40,127 bases of DNA from Virgisporangium ochraceum (lineage in GTDB: Bacteria > Actinomycetota > Actinomycetes > Mycobacteriales > Micromonosporaceae), in assembly GCF_016863655.1 (NCBI RefSeq), contig NZ_BOPH01000057.1:1-40127 (forward strand), in the 5' to 3' direction. The position numbers were made by a program, and so were the translations under genes. Below the pieces are notes generated by a model. The model ran no database searches. It was not told where the DNA came from and saw only the letters and a list, made by a program, of their open reading frames with translations. This document shows, piece after piece, positions 31,613 through 38,808 of this stretch (its first letter is position 1; the number at the start of each line of letters is the position of its first letter).

Positions 31613-31735
31613 ATGAACACACACCCGGATGTCATCCAGCAGCTCGTCCGCGACCGTCAGTCCGAGCTTCGTCGCGAGGCTCGCGAGTACAACTTCGCCA
31701 ACCGCCTCCGCCGCGCCCGCCGGGCCGCCCGGTGA
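31613..31735 (+). CDS. 40-residue basic helical protein
   Basis: ATG 31613 is the only possible start, because an in-frame TAG lies at 31607-31609. The sequence runs NTHPDVIQQLVRDRQ, then REAREYNFANRLRRARR, to AAR. It is predicted to be one long amphipathic basic helix. Short proteins of this style are common and conserved in actinobacteria, to my recollection, but no function is known to me. A GGAG lies 13 bases upstream, which is far but usable. Confidence 0.6.
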   Translation: MNTHPDVIQQLVRDRQSELRREAREYNFANRLRRARRAAR

Positions 31736-31808
31736 GCGCGGCGGTCGGCGCCGCCCTCGACCGGAGCGGCCATCCGCGCCTTGCCCGGGTGCGGCGGCGA
31801 ACGCCCGG

Positions 31809-31835
31809 GCCGGCCACGCGCCTGACGTGGCCGGC
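31809..31835 (+). terminator. 10-bp hairpin between the two small genes
   Basis: GCCGGCCACG (31809-31818) pairs perfectly with CGTGGCCGGC (31826-31835) around the loop CGCCTGA. It lies 74 bases after the first small gene and 38 before the second. It may be a terminator or mRNA processing/stability element. No T-run follows. Confidence 0.5.
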
Positions 31836-31872
31836 ACCGAACCGCAGGCCCTGAACCCGAGGAGGGAATGCC

Positions 31873-32004
31873 ATGACCATCGACCAGCTGGGCACTCCCT
31901 GGATCACCCAGGCGACGTGGAACGGGGAGCACCCCCGTACGACAGCCCGTCGCCGCCACGAGCGTGACCGGGAGCGCGCCCGCCGCCATCGCGGCCGCTC
32001 GTGA
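31873..32004 (+). CDS. 43-residue basic protein
   Basis: ATG 31873 is preceded by GGAGGG (31861-31866) at a six-base gap, one of the strongest ribosome-binding sites in the window. The peptide runs TIDQLGTPWITQATWNGEHP and then a strongly basic Arg/His tail (TARRRHERDRERARRHRGRS). The N-terminal half has Trp and Gly typical of a conserved short motif, and the tail could bind nucleic acid. I do not recognise it. Its stop is ten bases before a 19-bp hairpin, which fits an independent small transcription unit. Confidence 0.6.
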   Translation: MTIDQLGTPWITQATWNGEHPRTTARRRHERDRERARRHRGRS

Positions 32005-32014
32005 TAGGGAGTGT

Positions 32015-32060
32015 GACGAACGTGACCGCGGAGTCCTCCAGCTCCGCGGTCACGTTCGTC
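32015..32060 (+). terminator. 19-bp perfect hairpin, terminator-like
   Basis: Arms 32015-32033 and 32042-32060 are exact complements over 19 bp around TCCTCCAG. It begins ten bases after the stop of the 43-residue protein and precedes the LuxR promoter by 32 bases. It would separate the two transcription units. AAAAAA (32070-32075) follows a few bases later on the plus strand. Confidence 0.75.
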
Positions 32061-32092
32061 TGTCGGCGGAAAAAAGTGTCGCATCCCGCCGG

Positions 32093-32098
32093 TAGTCT
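32093..32098 (+). promoter_or_regulatory. Putative -10 element of the LAL regulator gene (leaderless)
   Basis: TAGTCT, TTTCGG, then GTG 32105. The six-base gap places the transcription start on the start codon. Confidence 0.5.
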
Positions 32099-32104
32099 TT
32101 TCGG

Positions 32105-34858
32105 GTGCGCGCCGGCCGCAGTGGAGTCAGTCCCGTGATGATCGGTCGTGCCGACGAGCTGAGGCGCCTGCGGGGCCTGCTCGATGCGGCGCGTGATGGC
32201 GGGCAGCACGGTGGGCGGCCCAGGGTGGCGCTGATCGCGGGCGAGCCCGGCGTCGGCAAGAGCCGCATGGTCTACGAGCTCATCGCGAGCCTGTCGCCGC
32301 ACGCCGGCACGCTGATCGGCCAGGCCGATCCGGGTGCTCTCGGGCGTCCCTTCGAACTTCTCCTCGACGCGCTCGACGGCGCCGCGCCCGACGCGGCGGC
32401 CGACCTGCAGGCGGCGATCGCAGACCCCGCGGTCGGGCCGGTCGAGCGGCTGCGCGCCGGCCTCGACGCGGTACGGGCCACCGACCCGGCCGTCGTGGTG
32501 TTCGAGGACCTCCACTGGGCCGACTCCGAGAGCGTCGCGTTGTTCGAGCGCCTCGGCGACCTGCCCGGGCACCGGCTGCTGGTCGGCACCTACCGGCCCG
32601 GCGAGGTCGACCGGCGCAACCCGGCCGCCGACCTGCTCACCCGCATGGAACGGCGGTACCCGGTCACCTACGTGCGGCTCGAACGGCTCAGCCTCGACGA
32701 CACGAGCGCGCTGCTCACCGCGATGACCGGGCGGCGCCCCCCGTACCGGGCCGCGGTCGCGCTGCAGAACCGCACCGGCGGCAACCCGTTCTTCCTCGAA
32801 GAGCTGGTGAAGGCCGCCGGCGGCGGCGAGCTCGACCTGCGCAAGCTCAGCATGGACCCGTTGCCGTGGAACCTGGCCGACACGCTGCGCCGCCAGCTCG
32901 ACGAGCTCGACCACACCCAGGAGCGGGTGATCGAGGCGGCGGCCGTGCTCGGCCGGAAGGTGCCGTTCGACCTGCTGGCCGTGGTCACCGGGCTGGCCGA
33001 GGACGACCTCATCGAGGTGCTGCGCGAGCTGGTGCGCCGCGGACTGCTGGTCGAGCTGGGCGACGACGAGTTCGGGTTCCGGCACGCGCTGGCCCGCGAG
33101 GCGATCTCCGACCAGCTGCTCGGCCGGCAGCGGCGGCGCCTGCACGAGCTGGCCTTCGAGACGCTCGCCGCCGCCGACGACTCCGACGTCGCCCTGATCG
33201 CCCACCACGCCAAGGGCGCCGGCCGGTACGACGACATGGTCGCGGCGGTGCGCCGCGGCGTGCAGAAGTACCTGCACATCGGCTCGACCTACCAGGCGCT
33301 GCAGCTGGCCGAGATGGGGCTGGCCGAGGTACCCGACGACGTCGAGCTGCTCGCCGCCGCGGCGCGCAGCGCCTGGCTCGTCGGGCTGCTCGACGACTCC
33401 CACCGGTACGCGAAGATGTGCCTGCGCAACGCGGTCACGGCCGACGAGCGGTCGCGCGCGCTGCGCCTGCTGGCCCGCGTCGCGTGGGAGAGCGGCCGGC
33501 GCGAGGAGATGGCGTCGCTCACCGACCGGCTCAGCGACACGATCGAGGAGCTGCCCGACAGCGAGGAGCGGGCCGCGGCGATGGCGGCGATCGCGCAGTC
33601 GTACATGCTGCGTGACCTCACCGAGCCGGCGCTGCGCTGGGCCGACCAGGCGGTCGTGCTGGCCGAGCGGCTGAAGCTGCCCGACATCCGCATCACCGCG
33701 CTGGTGGAGAAGGGCTCCGCGCTGGTGAACGACCCGGCGCAGGTCGACACCGGCCGGGCACTGCTGCGCGAGGTGGCCGACGACGCCGAGAAGGCCGGTG
33801 TGTGGCTGGCCAAGGCGCGGGCGATCAACAACCTGCTCAGCACGCCGTACCCGCTCTCCGCCGACGAGCAGCGCGACCTCCTCGAGCACATGCGCACCGC
33901 GGCCGAGCGGGCCGGGTTCGACGCACTCGCCGTCGCGGCGTACTTCCAGGGCCGGGCGTCGCTGGCGATCCAGGACGGCGACCTCAACGCCGCCATCGAC
34001 GCCATCGACGACGGCCGCCGCCGCGACCAGGGCGTGCTGCGCACCAGCCAGGGCGAGGACTACCACGGCGCGTTCCGCGCCGGCCTGGCGCTGGAGGCCG
34101 GCGACGTCGACCTCGCCGCGTCGATCAGCGCCCGCCTCATGGAGAACCTGTCGGCGCAGAGCAAGGGGCGCACCGGGCTCAACGGGCTCGTGTTCCACGT
34201 CGCCTGCCGGCAGGGCGACCGTGGGGCGGCCGAGCGGGCACTGAGCGAGGTGCTCGCCGCGGCCGTCGGTCGCAAGATGTGGGGCGACCTGCTGCACGAC
34301 CTCGTGTCGGCCGGCCTGTTCGCGCGCATCGAGCCGGCACGGCTGCGCCAGCTGCGGGCCAACATGGGCGGCTCCGCCGAGAACTGGCTCGACCTCGTCG
34401 ACGCCCAGCTCGCCGAGGCCGAGCGGCAGCCGGCCACCGCGCTGCCCCGCTACCAGCGGGCGATGCTCGCCGACGACCTGCCGGCGGCCGTCCGCGGCAC
34501 GGCACACGTCGGCGCGGCCCGCTGCCTGCTGGCGCTGGGCCGGCGCGACGAGGCGGTGGCGCTGCTCGAGCCCGCCACCCGGCTGCTGGAGCGGTGGGGC
34601 GGCTGGCGGGTCGCCGAGCTCACCGAGCTGCGCGACCTGCTCGGCGCGCGACCCTCGGCCAGGGACAGCGACTCCCAGCTCACCCCCCGGGAACTGGAGG
34701 TCGCCCGCCTGCTGGCCGAGGGCCTCACGAACGCCGAGCTGGCCCGGCGGCTGTTCATCTCGCCGCGTACCGCGGCGGTGCACGTCTCCAACATCCTGAG
34801 CAAGCTCGGCGTGAGCTCGCGCACGCAGGTCGCCGAGAAGCTGCCGGCGGGCCGGTAG
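32105..34858 (+). CDS. LAL-type LuxR-family transcriptional regulator
   Basis: 917-residue ATP-dependent regulator. It has Walker A GEPGVGKS (46-53) and Walker B VVVFEDLHWAD (about 130-140). A long helical-repeat (TPR-like) middle runs from about 350 to 830. The C-terminal LuxR helix-turn-helix at about 854-912 contains LTPRELEVARLLAEGLTNAELARRLFISPRTAAVHVSNILSKL in two adjoining parts: RELEVARLLAEGLTNAEL, then SPRTAAVHVSNILSKLGV. LAL proteins bind an inducer or partner and hydrolyse ATP to activate transcription. The GTG at 32105 is chosen because of the leaderless promoter; ATG 32138 is an alternative. No target operon is evident nearby. The next gene is convergent. Confidence 0.88.
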   Translation: MRAGRSGVSPVMIGRADELRRLRGLLDAARDGGQHGGRPRVALIAGEPGVGKSRMVYELIASLSPHAGTLIGQADPGALGRPFELLLDALDGAAPDAAADLQAAIADPAVGPVERLRAGLDAVRATDPAVVVFEDLHWADSESVALFERLGDLPGHRLLVGTYRPGEVDRRNPAADLLTRMERRYPVTYVRLERLSLDDTSALLTAMTGRRPPYRAAVALQNRTGGNPFFLEELVKAAGGGELDLRKLSMDPLPWNLADTLRRQLDELDHTQERVIEAAAVLGRKVPFDLLAVVTGLAEDDLIEVLRELVRRGLLVELGDDEFGFRHALAREAISDQLLGRQRRRLHELAFETLAAADDSDVALIAHHAKGAGRYDDMVAAVRRGVQKYLHIGSTYQALQLAEMGLAEVPDDVELLAAAARSAWLVGLLDDSHRYAKMCLRNAVTADERSRALRLLARVAWESGRREEMASLTDRLSDTIEELPDSEERAAAMAAIAQSYMLRDLTEPALRWADQAVVLAERLKLPDIRITALVEKGSALVNDPAQVDTGRALLREVADDAEKAGVWLAKARAINNLLSTPYPLSADEQRDLLEHMRTAAERAGFDALAVAAYFQGRASLAIQDGDLNAAIDAIDDGRRRDQGVLRTSQGEDYHGAFRAGLALEAGDVDLAASISARLMENLSAQSKGRTGLNGLVFHVACRQGDRGAAERALSEVLAAAVGRKMWGDLLHDLVSAGLFARIEPARLRQLRANMGGSAENWLDLVDAQLAEAERQPATALPRYQRAMLADDLPAAVRGTAHVGAARCLLALGRRDEAVALLEPATRLLERWGGWRVAELTELRDLLGARPSARDSDSQLTPRELEVARLLAEGLTNAELARRLFISPRTAAVHVSNILSKLGVSSRTQVAEKLPAGR

Positions 34859-34874
34859 GCCCGTCGCCGGCGGA

Positions 34875-35543
34875 TCAGGCCCGTAGCGCCCGGTACAGGC
34901 TGAGCGCCTCCCGCACGGCGGGCCGCAGCACCCGCAGCCGCGACAGCCCCACCATGCGGTCGATCAGCGGCACGGCCCTGTCCACCAGCAGCCGTGTCCT
35001 GCTCCGGCCGGGCGACCGGTCGTAGACCCAGAACAGCGTGACCCCGAGCTGGGCGAGCCAGAGCAGCTCCGGCAGCACCTCTTTCACCTCGGGATCGATC
35101 GTGGTGGTGGCGCCGTCCACCACGTCCCGGAAGATCTCCTGGCTCAACGCGCGGGCCGGTTCCGACTCGTCGCTGAACGGGTTCGACGCCGACGCGGGGT
35201 CGGCCGCCACGCGGAAGAACTTGCCGGCGAACGCGTGGTACGGGTCCATCACCGTGACGCCGGCGCTCATCGCCGCGTGCAGGCGGGTGCCGAGGTCGCC
35301 CCGGCCCGCCAGGTGCGGCGCCACCGCCTCCCGGTGCGCGACCTGCACGCGCGTGTAGAACTCCTGCACCAGGTGGTCCTTCGACGGGAAGTAGTAGTAC
35401 GCGTTGCTCGGCGCGAGCCCGGCCTCGGTGGCGATCGCCCGCATCGTCGTCTTCTCGTAGCCCTGCTCGCCGAACAGGCGCATGGCGGTGTCGATGATGA
35501 GCTGGCGGGTCTGGTCACCCCGTGGCGCAGGCTGCGGTGTCAC
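34875..35543 (-). CDS. TetR-family transcriptional repressor
   Basis: 222 residues from GTG 35543, which has GGAGG nine bases upstream. ATG 35552 gives 225 but leaves no spacer to that site. The N-terminal helix-turn-helix is at about 33-56 (TTMRAIATEAGLAPSNAYYYF), with the canonical YYYFPSKDHLV ending. The C-terminal ligand domain (about 60-222) is helical and of unknown ligand. It overlaps the 3' end of the DCC-family gene by 29 bases, so it is third in the operon read from 36299. Two palindromes upstream of that operon are good candidate autoregulatory operators. Confidence 0.87.
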   Translation of the reverse strand: MTPQPAPRGDQTRQLIIDTAMRLFGEQGYEKTTMRAIATEAGLAPSNAYYYFPSKDHLVQEFYTRVQVAHREAVAPHLAGRGDLGTRLHAAMSAGVTVMDPYHAFAGKFFRVAADPASASNPFSDESEPARALSQEIFRDVVDGATTTIDPEVKEVLPELLWLAQLGVTLFWVYDRSPGRSRTRLLVDRAVPLIDRMVGLSRLRVLRPAVREALSLYRALRA

Positions 35544-35904
35544 ACCCGCCATCCTCCCTGAACCGGGTGCGGGCGGCCGATGCCAGCGCGACCACCTCCC
35601 GGGCCGCCCCGCGCAGGCCGGGCCGCGCGAGGCGGTACGACAGCGCCCGGTACGTGTCCAGCGCCCACAGACAGACCAGCCACGCGGCGTCGCCGACGTA
35701 GACGGCGCCGGTGTCGGCGACCACGGTGATGTCGCGCAGCGTCGCGTCGTGGTCGAGGTCCGGGAACAGGCGCCGGGCCGTCGGCGATCCCGCTTCGTGA
35801 AGATCGATGGTGACGAGCCGCGGCTGCCTGCCCAGCCAGGAGCCGGCCTGTCGGCAGAGCGGGCAGTGGCCGTCGTAGAGGACGGTCAGCCGGTGGATGG
35901 TCAC
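35515..35904 (-). CDS. DCC-family (DUF393, YuxK-like) thiol-disulfide oxidoreductase
   Basis: 129 residues from GTG 35904, which overlaps the stop of the membrane-protein gene (GTGA, 35904-35901). LTVLYDGHCPLCRQAGSWL shows the DCC-family start, with the dithiol Cys14-Pro-Leu-Cys17. DITVVADTGAVYVGDAAWLVCLWAL is the second conserved block. The long upstream frame is shadow of the membrane gene. Family members are small thioredoxin-fold proteins, often next to membrane proteins. Substrates are unknown. Coupling to a membrane partner and a TetR suggests a regulated envelope redox unit (inference). Confidence 0.83.
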   Translation of the reverse strand: MTIHRLTVLYDGHCPLCRQAGSWLGRQPRLVTIDLHEAGSPTARRLFPDLDHDATLRDITVVADTGAVYVGDAAWLVCLWALDTYRALSYRLARPGLRGAAREVVALASAARTRFREDGGCDTAACATG

Positions 35905-36299
35905 GGGTTCGCCGGTGGGAGGTACATCGTGGGCGGAATGGGTGGCGGGGAGTTCTCGAGCATCCGCCGGCGGCGGAAGCGGTTGAGGATGTAGATGTTC
36001 GACAGGTGCACGGCGCCGAGGACGAGCAGTACCAGGCCGAGCTTCATCGACAGCGTCTCGACCGCGTTGGTGGCGTTCGTCACCTGTCCCTCGACCTGGA
36101 TCATCACGGCGACGAAGCCGGCGTTGAGCAGCCAGAACCCGACGACGAGCAGGTGGTTGATCGAGAGGGCGAGCCGCTCGTCGCCCAGCGCGTCGTCGAG
36201 GAAGACCTGGCCGTTGCGGTACAGCGTGCGCGACACCCACGCGGTGAGCACCAGGCTCAGCGCGAGGTAGCCGAGGTACATGGCGAGCTTCGGATCCAC
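35901..36299 (-). CDS. Four-helix integral membrane protein, first gene of the TetR operon
   Basis: 132 residues from GTG 36299. Hydrophobic segments lie near 5-22, 46-68 and 85-103. The cytoplasmic C-terminus is basic then Pro-rich (FRRRRMLENSPPPIPP). A loop GDERLALSINHLLVVGFWLLNAGFV is a recognisable conserved block in actinobacterial homologues, as I recall. The function is unknown. The GTG is preceded by AGATGAGGGGGAATCTCC (revcomp of 36300-36317), with GGGG at about ten bases. It is co-translated with the DCC-family protein. Confidence 0.75.
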   Translation of the reverse strand: MDPKLAMYLGYLALSLVLTAWVSRTLYRNGQVFLDDALGDERLALSINHLLVVGFWLLNAGFVAVMIQVEGQVTNATNAVETLSMKLGLVLLVLGAVHLSNIYILNRFRRRRMLENSPPPIPPTMYLPPANP

Positions 36300-36319
36300 C
36301 GGAGATTCCCCCTCATCTC

Positions 36320-36333
36320 TTGAACATGTTCAA
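36320..36333. promoter_or_regulatory. Palindromic operator 1, TTGAACATGTTCAA
   Basis: Perfect 14-bp palindrome 20 bases upstream of the membrane-protein GTG. The identical 14-mer recurs 32 bp away (centre to centre), about three helical turns. It is a probable binding site for the TetR protein encoded in this operon. Confidence 0.7.
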
Positions 36334-36346
36334 CTCACGCTACGCC

Positions 36347-36370
36347 CGCTCTTGAACATGTTCAAGAGCG
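36347..36370. promoter_or_regulatory. Palindromic operator 2 (24-bp perfect palindrome)
   Basis: The core TTGAACATGTTCAA (36352-36365) is flanked by complementary bases, so the whole 36347-36370 is a perfect palindrome. It lies 49 bases upstream of the divergent ABC ATPase GTG. One regulator could therefore control both directions. Confidence 0.7.
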
Positions 36371-36418
36371 CCGCCGGCCTTCCCGTCGCCGCGGTGCGGA
36401 CATGGTTGGATTGACGCC

Positions 36419-37204
36419 GTGAACCCGGACGCCGTCATCACCGTCGAGCGGGCCACCGTCATGCGCGGGGGCAACCACCTCATCCGTGACATCTCGTGGG
36501 AGGTGGAACTCGACGAACGCTGGGTGATCCTCGGCCCGAACGGCGCCGGCAAGACGACGCTGCTCAACCTCGCCTCCGGTCGCATGCACCCCACGCGGGG
36601 CAGGGTCCACGTGCTCGGTGAGCGGTTGGGCCGGGTCGACCTGGCCGAGCTGCGCACCCGGATCGGCCTGGCGAGCGCCGGGCTGGCCGAGTCACTGCCG
36701 CCCGACGAGACCGCCTTCGACGTGGTGCTCACCGCGTCCTGGTCGGTGGTGGGCCGCTACCGCGAGCAGTACGACGACCTCGACGCCGGCCGGGCGCGGG
36801 CGCTCCTCGACCAGTTCGGGGTGGGCCACCTGGCCGAACGCCGCTTCGGGACGCTGTCCGAGGGTGAGCGCAAGCGCACGCTGATCGCGCGTGCCCTGAT
36901 GACCGATCCCGAACTGCTCCTCCTGGACGAGCCCGCCGCCGGCCTCGACCTGGGCGCCCGCGAAGACCTGGTGCGCCGGTTGAGCGAGCTGGCCCTGGAC
37001 CCGGACGCTCCCGCCCTGGTGCTCGTGACCCACCACGTGGAGGAGATCCCGCCCGGTTTCACGCACGTCCTCCTGCTCCGCGAGGGTGGGGTGGTGGCCG
37101 CCGGCCTCCTGGACGACACGCTGACCGCGGCCAACCTCTCCAAGACCTTCGACCTGCCGCTGAAGCTCACCCGCACCGAAGACCGTTGGACCGCCCGAGC
37201 CTGA
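36419..37204 (+). CDS. Stand-alone ABC ATPase
   Basis: 261 residues from GTG. It has Walker A GPNGAGKT at 39-46, signature LSEGERKR, Walker B LLLLDEPAAGLD and switch His in LVTHHVEEIPPGF. It resembles iron/molybdate-type single-domain ATPases (PhrA/ModF-like start DERWVILGPNGAGKTTLL). No permease or binding protein gene is adjacent, so it may act with distant partners or as a non-transport ATPase. A weak -10 (TGGATT) ends six bases before the GTG. The TetR-type operators lie in the shared upstream region. A family A palindrome lies 41 bases downstream. Confidence 0.82.
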   Translation: MNPDAVITVERATVMRGGNHLIRDISWEVELDERWVILGPNGAGKTTLLNLASGRMHPTRGRVHVLGERLGRVDLAELRTRIGLASAGLAESLPPDETAFDVVLTASWSVVGRYREQYDDLDAGRARALLDQFGVGHLAERRFGTLSEGERKRTLIARALMTDPELLLLDEPAAGLDLGAREDLVRRLSELALDPDAPALVLVTHHVEEIPPGFTHVLLLREGGVVAAGLLDDTLTAANLSKTFDLPLKLTRTEDRWTARA

Positions 37205-37244
37205 CCCCACCACCCCACCCCGCCGCCCACGCCGGCCGGGCTTC

Positions 37245-37319
37245 GGCGATCTTGCAGTTGTGGCCGCCCTTTCGTGGGGATGGATACCCATTCGGCCCGG
37301 CCACGAGTGCAAGATCGGC
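37245..37319. repeat. Dispersed palindromic element, family A, copy 3
   Basis: The 21-nt arms 37245-37265 and 37299-37319 surround a 33-nt loop. The arms differ at three positions, one of them a T-G wobble, and include the conserved G-G mismatch. Orientation is the same as copy 2. It lies between two convergent genes. Confidence 0.85.
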
Positions 37320-37333
37320 GTGGGGGAGGGGTG

Positions 37334-37807
37334 TCAGGCGGCGTCGCTGTGTTCGATGGCTCGCTGGAGGGCCCGGTAGATCTTGCCGAAGCGGAGCTTG
37401 TCGCGGGTGGCGAAGATCAGGATGTCGGAGTTCAGGTAGCGGGCCCAGATCTGGTGCTCGACGGAGCCCTTCTCGTAGGAGCGCTCGATCAACGTGATCA
37501 CCCCCTCCACCACGAAGAGGCCGATGGCCACGGCCAGCACCGCGCCGGCGATCAGGCCGGCCAGCACGGTGCCGCTGGAGTAGCCGGTGATATCGATGTC
37601 GAGCACCGCCACGACGACCGCCGCGATTCCCCCGAGTACCGCGGCTATCAGGAGGAAACGCCCGGCAATGATGGCTGCGCCCGGCGCGCCCCTCGGGCCG
37701 CGCCGATGCCATACGAGCTCCAGGTCGGCCAGGCGGTAGGCCTGGTCCTCCACCTGGAACTCGGCGGAGCCGACGTACACCGCGCTGTCGCGGTAAAAGG
37801 TGGTCAT
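37334..37807 (-). CDS. DUF6232-like membrane protein
   Basis: 157 residues from ATG 37807. A start at 37840 would add PVWFSLGSGD, and its region lies at the divergent promoter. N-terminal residues (TTFYRDSAVYVGSAEFQVED, then YRLADLELVWHRRG) form a small beta-rich domain. Two membrane helices follow (about 48-70 and 77-102). A C-terminal cytoplasmic part, containing YLNSDILIFATRDKLRFGKIYRALQRA, completes it. The function is unknown. GGAGTGG lies near -13. It is divergent from the enoyl-CoA hydratase. Confidence 0.75.
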   Translation of the reverse strand: MTTFYRDSAVYVGSAEFQVEDQAYRLADLELVWHRRGPRGAPGAAIIAGRFLLIAAVLGGIAAVVVAVLDIDITGYSSGTVLAGLIAGAVLAVAIGLFVVEGVITLIERSYEKGSVEHQIWARYLNSDILIFATRDKLRFGKIYRALQRAIEHSDAA

Positions 37808-37849
37808 GTCACCACTCCCGAGCGAGAACCATACGGGCATCGGCCGGCT

Positions 37850-37855
37850 TACGCT
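37850..37855 (+). promoter_or_regulatory. Putative -10 element of the enoyl-CoA hydratase gene
   Basis: TACGCT with a predicted start near 37862. A 28-base leader contains AGGAGG (37879-37884), five bases before GTG 37890. Confidence 0.45.
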
Positions 37856-37889
37856 TCAGGCTCCACGTGATATCCCCTAGGAGGCAAGG

Positions 37890-38663
37890 GTGGGCGAGTT
37901 CGTCCGGCTTGAGGTAGCTGAGGGCATCGGGACGATCCGATTGGACCGGCCCAAGATGAACGCGCTCAATCGCCAGGTCCAGGAGGAGCTCCGCGAGGCG
38001 GCGATCGCGGCGACGGTGGCAGACGACGTCGGTGCGGTGGTCGTCTACGGCGGCGAGCGGGTGTTCGCGGCCGGCGCCGACATCAAGGAGATGGCCGGCA
38101 TGGGGTACGCGGAGATGGCGGCCCGGGCCACCGCGTTGACCGGCGCGTTCGACGCGTTGGCGAAGGTGCCGAAGCCGGTGGTCGCCGCGATCAACGGGTA
38201 CGCCCTCGGCGGCGGCTGCGAGCTGGCCCTGGCCTGCGACTGGCGGGTGGCGGCCGACGACGCCCAGCTCGGCCAGCCCGAGATCAACCTCGGGATCATC
38301 CCGGGTGCGGGCGGCACGCAGCGGTTGTCCCGCCTGGTGGGACCAGCGCGTGCGAAAGATCTCATCATGTCGGGCCGCTTCGTCGGTGCGGAGGAGGCGT
38401 TGCGGATCGGGCTGGTCGACAAGGTGGTCTCCGCCGCTGACGTCTATGAAACCGCCAGGGAGCTGGTGAAGCAGTACACAACCGGACCCGCGCAGGCCCT
38501 GCGGGCGGCGAAGCTCGCCATCGACGGCGGCCTGGAGATGGACCTCTCGTCGGCCCTGGCCTGGGAGAGCCAGCTGTTCGCGGCGCTGTTCGCCACCGAG
38601 GACAAGGTCGAGGGCATGAACGCGTTCGTCGAGAAGCGGAAGCCGGGCTTCACCGGCCGGTAG
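37890..38663 (+). CDS. Enoyl-CoA hydratase
   Basis: 257-residue crotonase-fold enzyme that hydrates 2-enoyl-CoA to 3-hydroxyacyl-CoA. The oxyanion hole lies around AAGADIKEM (60-68) and GYALGGGCE (103-111). Catalytic Glu111 (GGCELAL) and Glu131 (GQPEINLGIIPGAGG) are both present, as in active hydratases. The GTG start has a strong AGGAGG five bases upstream. It fits with the 3-hydroxyacyl-CoA dehydrogenase (12.9 kb) and thiolase (18.7 kb) as beta-oxidation steps, although they are not contiguous. A family B hairpin starts three bases after its stop. Confidence 0.93.
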   Translation: MGEFVRLEVAEGIGTIRLDRPKMNALNRQVQEELREAAIAATVADDVGAVVVYGGERVFAAGADIKEMAGMGYAEMAARATALTGAFDALAKVPKPVVAAINGYALGGGCELALACDWRVAADDAQLGQPEINLGIIPGAGGTQRLSRLVGPARAKDLIMSGRFVGAEEALRIGLVDKVVSAADVYETARELVKQYTTGPAQALRAAKLAIDGGLEMDLSSALAWESQLFAALFATEDKVEGMNAFVEKRKPGFTGR

Positions 38664-38665
38664 TC

Positions 38666-38755
38666 GGCCGGGGCCGGCGTCGCCTGGACTGAGGAGCGGA
38701 GGGAGCGCAGCGACCGGAACGACGAGGGAAGGCGGCGCCGACAAGGCCCCGGGCC
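38666..38755 (+). repeat. Dispersed hairpin element, family B, copy 2
   Basis: The outer stem is GGCCGGGGCC/GGCCCCGGGCC with one unpaired C. The inner stem is GGCGTCGCCT/AGGCGGCGCC with one G-T wobble. The GACTGAGGAGCGGAGG loop type matches copy 1. Compared with copy 1, stem changes are compensatory. It begins three bases after the enoyl-CoA hydratase stop, in the sense orientation. A further GAGCGGAGCGAGCGC run follows at 38760-38774. Confidence 0.8.
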
Positions 38756-38795
38756 GCGCGAGCGGAGCGAGCGCCGACAGTAGGGCGGGCATGCC

Positions 38796-38801
38796 TAGAC
38801 T
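38796..38801 (+). promoter_or_regulatory. Putative -10 element of the Hsp70-like gene (leaderless)
   Basis: TAGACT, CGCTCCT, then ATG 38809. The seven-base gap suggests a leaderless transcript. Confidence 0.5.
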
Positions 38802-38808
38802 CGCTCCT

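Noticed and set aside
26891..31837. A 1648-codon open frame antisense to the glutamate dehydrogenase gene
   Set aside because: It is a shadow of a very GC-rich gene. It is Arg/Gly/Pro/His/Asp-rich, has no recognisable domain, and lies exactly opposite a well-conserved enzyme.
31904..34783. A 959-codon frame antisense to the LAL regulator
   Set aside because: Same GC-driven effect. The plus-strand protein has clear Walker and LuxR motifs, whereas this frame has none.
36320..36365. LexA/SOS boxes
   Set aside because: TTGAACATGTTCAA resembles GAAC-N4-GTTC, but the two half-sites are only two bases apart instead of four. A TetR-type site fits better with the local regulator.
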